Shown here: in pieces, positions 58,902 to 64,000 of the stretch
How positions within the stretch are numbered: position 1 is the stretch's first letter
How the letters are laid out: each line of letters begins with the position of its first letter
DNA from: Methylovorus menthalis
GTDB lineage: Bacteria; Pseudomonadota; Gammaproteobacteria; Burkholderiales; Methylophilaceae
Direction: 5' to 3'
Assembly: GCF_020523625.1 (NCBI RefSeq)
Contig: NZ_JAJAQH010000006.1
Coordinates: 186,001-250,000, forward strand
Length of the DNA stretch: 64,000 bases
Notes under the pieces: generated by a model
What the model saw: only the letters and a program-made list of their open reading frames with translations
Databases searched by the model: none
What the model was told of the DNA's origin: nothing
Program-made: the position numbers and the translations under genes

Positions 58902-60929
58902 ATGGCCAAGACGCAAAAAAAATCTTCTTTTAGCCCAACTGCTGCGCACACTTCATTCAAAGATAGAGTGCTTAACGCCCGCCCGGATACCACTGATTTC
59001 CGTGACAAGATGTATATCCCCACGTTAGTCGAAGTTGGTCAAGAAATTCCCCTCGATAACTATCGTAAATCTAAAACCCCAGTTCTGGATCAGGGTAGTG
59101 AAGGGGCATGTACAGGTTATGCCTTAGCAACTGTAGCAAATTATTTGTTAAGACGTCGTACTGTTAGTCCTGATGCAATTGATGTCAGCCCCTCTATGTT
59201 TTATGAACTTGCTAAAAGATATGATGAATGGCCTGGTGAAGATTACTCAGGGTCTAGTGCCAGAGGGGCTATGAAAGGTTGGAATAAACATGGCATATGT
59301 TCACACGCGGTATATCTTGCAGACCAGAAAAATAAGGTTGAAGGGTTGTCAGAGGCAAAATCTAGAGATGCTCGGTGCAGGCCACTAGGAGCCTATTTCA
59401 GGGTTAACCATAAAGACATCGTTGCAATGCATAGTGCAATTGCAGAAGTAGGGATCCTGTATGCGACCTCTGTAGTGCATTCAGGTTGGAGCAAAGTAGA
59501 TAAAAAAGGCGTTATTCCTTACTCTAACGAATCACTTGGAGGCCATGCATTTGCTATTGTCGGATACAACTCCCAAGGATTCTGGATTCAGAACTCATGG
59601 GGTGCCAGCTGGGGATACGAGGGTTATGCCCTAGTTACCTATGATGACTGGCTCGAGAATGGCACTGATGTTTGGGTCGCCAGATTAGGCGTGCCAATAA
59701 CTTTAAAAACACCCAATGCTGTCTCACAGCAACATGCTGCATTAAGCGGATCTTCCAAAGCTTATTCTTATACAGATCTTCGCCCTCATATTATAAGCAT
59801 TGGTAATAACGGCAAACTATTGCCTGGCGGTGACTACGGTACTAGCCCCGCTGAGCTTAAAAATATTTTTACCCGTGATTTCCCTCGAATTATGAAGGAC
59901 GTCAAGAAACCACGATTGTTGATTTTTGCTCATGGGGGGTTGGTGGCGGAGGAGGATGCAGTCAATAGGGTAGCCGGATACCGGCAGGCATTGTTGGATG
60001 AAGGAGTTTATCCAATATCATTCATATGGCATTCCGACTACTGGTCAACAATTACAAATATTCTTAAAGATTCAATGAGGAATCGACGTCCGGAAGGATT
60101 TATTGATGATGCCAAAGATTTCATGTTGGATAGAGTTGACGACACTCTAGAGCCGTTAGCCAGATTTCTTACCGGAAAATTGTCTTGGGATGAAATGAAG
60201 TCCAATGCCATAGCTGCCTCCGATAATGACGGCGGCGCGTATTTGGCCTTTCAACACATCGTAGAGCTAAAGAATAGTTACCCTAATCTGGAAGTGCACT
60301 GTGTTGGGCATAGTGCAGGTGCAATATTTCACTCTGCATTTTTACCCCTTTTGGCTTCAAAAGTTGAAGTGGAAACCCTCACTTTATGGGCACCAGCATG
60401 TACCACTAAAGTTTTCAAAAAAGCTTATATTCCACTTATCGAAAGCAAAAAAATTAAAAAGTTTTCACTGTTCGTACTAAATGATCAAACAGAACAGGAT
60501 GACAATTGTGCTAAAGTGTATAACAAGTCACTGCTGTATCTTGTGTCAAATGCTTTTGAAGAAAAGGAAAAAATTCCATTATATAGGGATGGTGAGCCTA
60601 TCCTTGGTATGGAAAAATTCATTCAAAAAGATTCTAAAATACAGAGATTATTCACTACTTCGAATTGCGAACTAATATTAACGCCAAATAATTTGACTGA
60701 AGGTGATAGATCAGCATCCAGGGCTAAATCACATGGTGACTTTGATGATGATCCAGCAACAGTGAAAGCTGCACTTGTTAGAATCTTAAATAGTTCAGTA
60801 AATACTGTTACTACACTTGCGCCGGCGCTTGAAGGCAAAAAAATGGAGTTTAATATATCTAGGTCATCGCTAAGAAGGCGGCGAATGCAGATTCTTAGCC
60901 AATCTGATAATAATTATAAAGATTATTAG
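58902..60929 (+). CDS. Papain-like (C1) peptidase fused to an alpha/beta hydrolase
   Basis: A 675-residue predicted protein with two enzyme domains. Residues about 30-265 form a C1-type cysteine peptidase: Cys70 in LDQGSEGACTGYAL, His215 in GGHAFAIVGY and Asn231 in IQNSWGASWGY, the complete triad with the oxyanion Gln. Residues about 335-550 form an alpha/beta hydrolase or lipase-like domain: HGG at LLIFAHGGLVAEEDA and the nucleophile elbow VGHSAGA (Ser about 471). The C-terminal about 100 residues are basic and unassigned. No signal peptide is seen. The ATG at 58902 has AGGGG upstream. The 80-residue gene that follows may be its partner. I know no name for this exact fusion. Confidence 0.85.
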   Translation: MAKTQKKSSFSPTAAHTSFKDRVLNARPDTTDFRDKMYIPTLVEVGQEIPLDNYRKSKTPVLDQGSEGACTGYALATVANYLLRRRTVSPDAIDVSPSMFYELAKRYDEWPGEDYSGSSARGAMKGWNKHGICSHAVYLADQKNKVEGLSEAKSRDARCRPLGAYFRVNHKDIVAMHSAIAEVGILYATSVVHSGWSKVDKKGVIPYSNESLGGHAFAIVGYNSQGFWIQNSWGASWGYEGYALVTYDDWLENGTDVWVARLGVPITLKTPNAVSQQHAALSGSSKAYSYTDLRPHIISIGNNGKLLPGGDYGTSPAELKNIFTRDFPRIMKDVKKPRLLIFAHGGLVAEEDAVNRVAGYRQALLDEGVYPISFIWHSDYWSTITNILKDSMRNRRPEGFIDDAKDFMLDRVDDTLEPLARFLTGKLSWDEMKSNAIAASDNDGGAYLAFQHIVELKNSYPNLEVHCVGHSAGAIFHSAFLPLLASKVEVETLTLWAPACTTKVFKKAYIPLIESKKIKKFSLFVLNDQTEQDDNCAKVYNKSLLYLVSNAFEEKEKIPLYRDGEPILGMEKFIQKDSKIQRLFTTSNCELILTPNNLTEGDRSASRAKSHGDFDDDPATVKAALVRILNSSVNTVTTLAPALEGKKMEFNISRSSLRRRRMQILSQSDNNYKDY

Positions 60930-60977
60930 TAGATTAATTTTTTTGGCTGTTAAATTAATCTAAAATAGGAGAAGGTA

Positions 60978-61220
60978 ATGTCTTGTCCAGGCGATAAAAA
61001 ACCTGTAATTGCGCAGTTTTGTAATGATGCTGAGTCTTTTTGGGAAGAGTTTAAGAAGGAAAATCCAGGTAAATCTGAAATTGCATTAAGTATTTTTTTT
61101 GATGAGCGTTATGGGCGGTGCTTTGGAAGAAACGCCCCCCCTCATTCTCCAGCAACATCTTTTAACCTTGATCAAGAGATTAAAGATGCAGTTAAAGAAT
61201 GCATGCTAAAGCATGATTAG
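60978..61220 (+). CDS. Small cysteine-containing hypothetical protein
   Basis: An 80-residue predicted protein with four cysteines (MSCPGDKK, QFCND, RCFGRN, ECMLKHD), acidic overall. It has the site AGGAGAAGG before the ATG and lies 48 bases behind the peptidase-hydrolase gene in the same direction. The placement suggests an immunity, inhibitor or partner protein; this is inference. I do not recognise a family. Confidence 0.6.
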   Translation: MSCPGDKKPVIAQFCNDAESFWEEFKKENPGKSEIALSIFFDERYGRCFGRNAPPHSPATSFNLDQEIKDAVKECMLKHD

Positions 61221-61235
61221 GCGCTTGAGCGGGAT

Positions 61236-61957
61236 TCATTGATTTAGTAGATCAGTTACAGACTCTGCTACTACAAAACAGGCAAAGTTCTGATCAATTT
61301 TTAGTGATTGGAAATGTGCCTTGCCGCAAGCAATCTTTGCGTTTTCGCTATCACGTAATTCGTCGTAAAACAGCGTGCTTTTCGATTCCACCACGAAGTA
61401 AAGACGTTCGCCGCCGCCATCTTCAACCACTAGTGCCCAATCTGGGTTGTAGGAGCCAAGAGGGGTTGGAATTTTGAACCACCCAGGTAGCTTTGCATAT
61501 ACCTTGATGTTTTCATTTTTCTCCAGAGCATATGCGAAGTCACGTTCGGTGTTGGAATCATATATTACGTACTCATAGACTGATTTCTTTGTATCTTTAA
61601 GCATTTTTTTTATATAGCCAGTCACCTCTTCTTGTTCGAAGAGTTCTTGGGCGTAATAATGCTCATCACCAATGCGTTGATACTTGATGCCATTGATCAG
61701 GGCCATACGTTTGCATCGCTCGATTACATCTGCGACGAGATCAATAAATTGCTAGGGTTATGCTTGAAATCATTGAGACGGCCACTTTCAGTCAATATTC
61801 GGACAATAGTTCGACGAGTAAGATGAATCCGATTTTGCAAATCTGTCAGCAAGTCCGGTAATTCAATATCCGCCTCATCAAGCACTACTGGCATAGTGCC
61901 AGTGGTTTCAGTTGCCTCCCCCCAGCTTTCTCTATGGCAATTTCCGCCTTGCGCCAA
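61236..61957 (-). pseudogene. C-terminal fragment of a type III restriction enzyme (Res) subunit, frameshifted
   Basis: The minus-strand frames encode the end of a type III Res subunit. One frame has LPDLLTDLQNRIHLTRRTIVRIL (61850-61750 region). After a one-base shift near 61735 it continues FIDLVADVIERCKRMALING and runs into the nuclease part YDSNTERDFAYALEK, then LPGWFKIPTPLGSYNPDWALV and VVESKSTL, a PD-(D/E)xK-type core. A second shift lies in a run of six Gs near 61920. The helicase part is missing because the gene is cut at the right by the integrase tail and repeat D. Not functional. Confidence 0.8.
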
Positions 61958-62010
61958 ACCAACCGCGTTTTGGTGATAGGCGGCGCGCTCTGCAATGATG
62001 CTACGCAGTC

Positions 62011-62064
62011 GGTACAGACGTTTTTACTACGGAAAAGAAAAAGGCCACCGAGGTGGTGGCCTAA
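62011..62064 (+). pseudogene. Integrase-like C-terminal tail at repeat D
   Basis: A short frame, GTDVFTTEKKKATEVVA plus stop, aligns with the tail at repeat A (22 of 27 bases from ggNac at 55067 and 62011). It ends inside the hairpin before repeat D. It is probably the last codons of another copy of the same recombinase. Confidence 0.5.
62042..62062 (-). terminator. Hairpin D
   Basis: Stem AGGCCACC / GGTGGCCT with a five-base loop; on the minus strand it is followed by TTTTTC, so it acts as a terminator for a tRNA read on the minus strand. Confidence 0.8.
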
Positions 62065-62076
62065 TTCCTTGATGTA

Positions 62077-62123
62077 TGGTGCGCCCGAAGAGATTCGTAC
62101 TCCTGACCCCCTTGGTTCGCAGG
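62077..62123 (-). repeat. tRNA-Arg 3'-half repeat D
   Basis: Minus strand: loop CTGCGAA, CCAAGGGGGTCAGGAGT, a changed T loop (ACGAAT) and CTCTTCGGGCGCACCA. One extra G and an altered loop relative to repeat B. The 5' half of the tRNA is absent. Confidence 0.8.
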
Positions 62124-62369
62124 TTATATTTGATAGTAAGTATTTGACTTAATGACAAATTTCCATAACGTTCCTCTATACTGTGCTGCTTTGCTCACTT
62201 GTGTTCCCCGATTTCCACAAATCTCCCCAATGCCGAGAAAAAATAAGACATACCTCTCATATGCAAAAAACTGTATTACTTAGTTTTGTTAGTGGATATT
62301 TGTTCATATGAACTTTTCATCAGAATTTTTTTAGTGAATTGGAGCGCTGAGGGTGCCTGAATGGGCTTA

Positions 62370-62561
62370 TCACGAAATTTCGACAATTAAGCGATCAATT
62401 TTCGAAGTGACTACTACACCATTATCCCCATCGGATTGATTCGCCCCTTCTACGGCTACGCCTATAAAGAGTTTATTGTTATCAAAATCAGGACCCCCGC
62501 TGTATCCGTTGCTTTCAAGCTTAATGTAGCGATTTGTAAAATATTTAATAAATTCAAGTAA
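62370..62561 (-). pseudogene. Fragment of a serine-protease-like gene
   Basis: A stop-to-stop minus-strand frame of 63 codons encodes YIKLESNGYSGGPDFD (with the SGGP motif of trypsin-like proteases) and ends DRLIVEIS. There is no start codon with a ribosome site and no upstream His or Asp part, so it is a leftover of a truncated protease gene. Confidence 0.6.
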
Positions 62562-63020
62562 TTAAAATTCAGCGAGGATGACTAGATGTAAATAATAAAT
62601 TGTATTATCATGATAATGATTCCTATTAACATTAATGGGTTGTGTATAGGTCGCCTGAATTAATGGGTAATTACAGGAGGGGCGCGGACTCAGAATTTTT
62701 TTAGACTTGGTGGCTGGGGCCATACATAAAGATTAGCAGGGGATATCTATTTGTGAGCGAGCAAGTTATGCGCAAATAGAGATGAGATTTTAAAGAAAAT
62801 TGAGTGACAATCAATGCAAAGTTATCTTGCATTTATAGTGTCGGATAAGTTTGTGAATAAGTTTGGGTTTTTTTAAAGGCAATCAGATTATATGCATAGC
62901 TAATAATTACTAGTTATGGCGGATATTATTAAGAAAAGAGTAAATAAAAAATATTTAAATAATAAATGTTAACGCAAGATTTTGCTAAATTTTTGTAAAA
63001 AAATAAGGGGTTGAGAAGGT
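62562..63020. other. AT-rich intergenic region before the Rhs-type gene
   Basis: About 460 bases, very AT-rich, with a perfect palindrome ATTATCATGATAAT at 62604-62617. The adjoining GATAATGAT is like half a Fur box. No gene is supported. The ribosome site GAGAAGG at 63013 belongs to the next gene. Confidence 0.4.
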
Positions 63021-64000
63021 ATGGGCAAGGCTATTTTATTTTTTATGCTTCAAATTCTGCTTTCTATTAAAGTCGTATATGGAGTTGAGACAAGTCAGGA
63101 TCGTGATTATCGGCAACCACATAGTGATAGGGGGCTTTGGGGACAGGTGGATAAGGTTGATCCATATAACGGAAATCTTATTGTTACTCATACGGATATT
63201 AATATACCGGGTAACGGTGGTTTGGATATAAGTATAAAGCGGATATATAACTTTGCCGCGACCTCTGCCGCATTGACTGCGACTTATGCAAGGTCATATA
63301 AATGGACTGCCCTTGGTCCTGGATGGTCTTTGCGAGCTGCTCCCAGATTAGTTTTTGATAATGTATTTGATATTCAAAATGATAAAGCAAATTATATTTC
63401 CAATTCATTTAAACAATTATGTGGTACAGAGGCAATGGGGCTGGATGCGCATGATCAGATAACCCTTGAGCAGCCCGATGGAAGTGATGAGGTGGTGTTT
63501 TTTGAAGCTGGACATGGAGTTACAAAAAATAATTGGAAAGTAACTTGTGAATCTAATATTGTTACAGCATATTCCCCTGACGGAGTAAAGTTTGAATTCG
63601 GAAATATTTCCAATAGTAAAATTGGTAAATACTCCTTACAGATGTTGGCTCCAGCGCCAGGTCCAGGTACTGGCGGAGTTACGGTCATTGGTAACACTCG
63701 AACCGTAAGTTATCTTGATGCTATAAAAGCAACTAATCCAAATGGAGAATGGATAAGTTACGGTTACACGATGTATGGTACCCCCATCGCTATCTCTATA
63801 CCATCGAATAATAATGGACGAATATTATTCGGAGCGGATGATGATAAATCGACAGAAAAACCATCTTCTTTGCTCACCAGTATAACGGCAAGCGATGGTC
63901 GCAATGTCGCATTGGTCTACAATATGTCAACCGGGAAATTATCTTCAATTAATGATGGTGCTGGGCTTATTTGGACATATGAGTACATTTCAGCGGATTC
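63021..64000 (+). CDS. Rhs/YD-repeat-type exported protein, 5' part
   Basis: An open frame of 326 codons that runs off the window. It starts at ATG 63021 behind GAGAAGG, has a signal peptide (AILFFMLQILLSIKVVYG, cleavage near residue 21), then DPYNGNLIVTHTDINIPGNGGLDISIKRIYN. This stretch matches the N-terminal region of large Rhs/YD-repeat and related secreted polymorphic-toxin-like proteins. No YD repeat is reached within the window. The toxin part, if any, is outside. AT-rich. Confidence 0.75.
   Translation, partial: MGKAILFFMLQILLSIKVVYGVETSQDRDYRQPHSDRGLWGQVDKVDPYNGNLIVTHTDINIPGNGGLDISIKRIYNFAATSAALTATYARSYKWTALGPGWSLRAAPRLVFDNVFDIQNDKANYISNSFKQLCGTEAMGLDAHDQITLEQPDGSDEVVFFEAGHGVTKNNWKVTCESNIVTAYSPDGVKFEFGNISNSKIGKYSLQMLAPAPGPGTGGVTVIGNTRTVSYLDAIKATNPNGEWISYGYTMYGTPIAISIPSNNNGRILFGADDDKSTEKPSSLLTSITASDGRNVALVYNMSTGKLSSINDGAGLIWTYEYISAD

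Noticed and set aside
61934-62152. 72-codon frame including GAPEEIRTPDPLGSQ
   Set aside because: This peptide is the well-known artefact of translating the antisense of a tRNA end; it merely reads across repeat D.
62604-62622. Fur-box-like sequence
   Set aside because: Only the left half matches a Fur consensus and no iron gene is adjacent.

Overview
The window reads as the chromosome of a Gram-negative betaproteobacterium. The evidence is the tgt-yajC-secD-secF operon, the ppsA plus PpsR-type regulator pair, RND metal efflux, a PEP-CTERM protein, DUF481 and BON envelope proteins, and a clade-2 catalase. A Methylophilaceae-type methylotroph is plausible, but no methanol-oxidation gene is present, so the family is inference.

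Positions 1 to about 48.8 kb are ordinary core genome with moderately high GC. In order they hold: the end of a heavy-metal RND pump with a PII-like gene; pyrD; a glutathione transferase; clpS-clpA; a CorC-type transporter; the tgt-yajC-secD-secF operon; pssA; leuA; a lone CbiM-like permease; a HAD phosphatase; a CcsA-like gene divergent from ffh; tRNA-Lys; several envelope or hypothetical genes; ppsA with its regulator after an unusual 570-base leader region; a nitroreductase/TetR pair; a DUF455 and HPP-CBS pair; a sugar dehydrogenase; a three-gene sensory cluster (CHASE3-type histidine kinase, single-domain response regulator, receiver-PAS-GGDEF-EAL); a complete CzcCBA-type efflux operon with a His-rich leader protein and a DUF3240 tail gene; malic enzyme; and a chemoreceptor with a chain of HAMP-like repeats.

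From about 49 kb the DNA becomes AT-rich and accessory, interrupted only by the GC-rich katE. This part holds a lipoprotein trypsin-like protease, a HigB/NadS-type toxin-antitoxin pair with a visible palindromic operator, katE, and a PEP-CTERM protein. After these comes a stretch (about 54.85 to 62.12 kb) organised by four direct repeats. Each repeat is the 3' half of a tRNA-Arg gene, from anticodon loop to CCA, on the minus strand, next to a terminator-like hairpin. The modules between the repeats carry one to four plus-strand genes: a small acidic protein, a short-chain dehydrogenase, and a four-gene group that includes a papain-like peptidase fused to an alpha/beta hydrolase. Fragments of a tyrosine recombinase abut the first and probably the last repeat. 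A decayed type III restriction gene and a serine-protease fragment mark repeated insertion and loss. This looks like serial accretion of integrative elements at a tRNA-Arg gene that lies outside the window, probably to the right. The window ends inside the 5' part of an Rhs/YD-repeat-type secreted protein.

The most interesting parts are the tRNA-half repeat array and the peptidase-hydrolase fusion with its small partner gene. Also notable are the orphan terminator with mutually exclusive hairpins upstream of ppsA, the leaderless toxin-antitoxin promoter, and the two metal pumps that each end in a different PII-fold-like gene.
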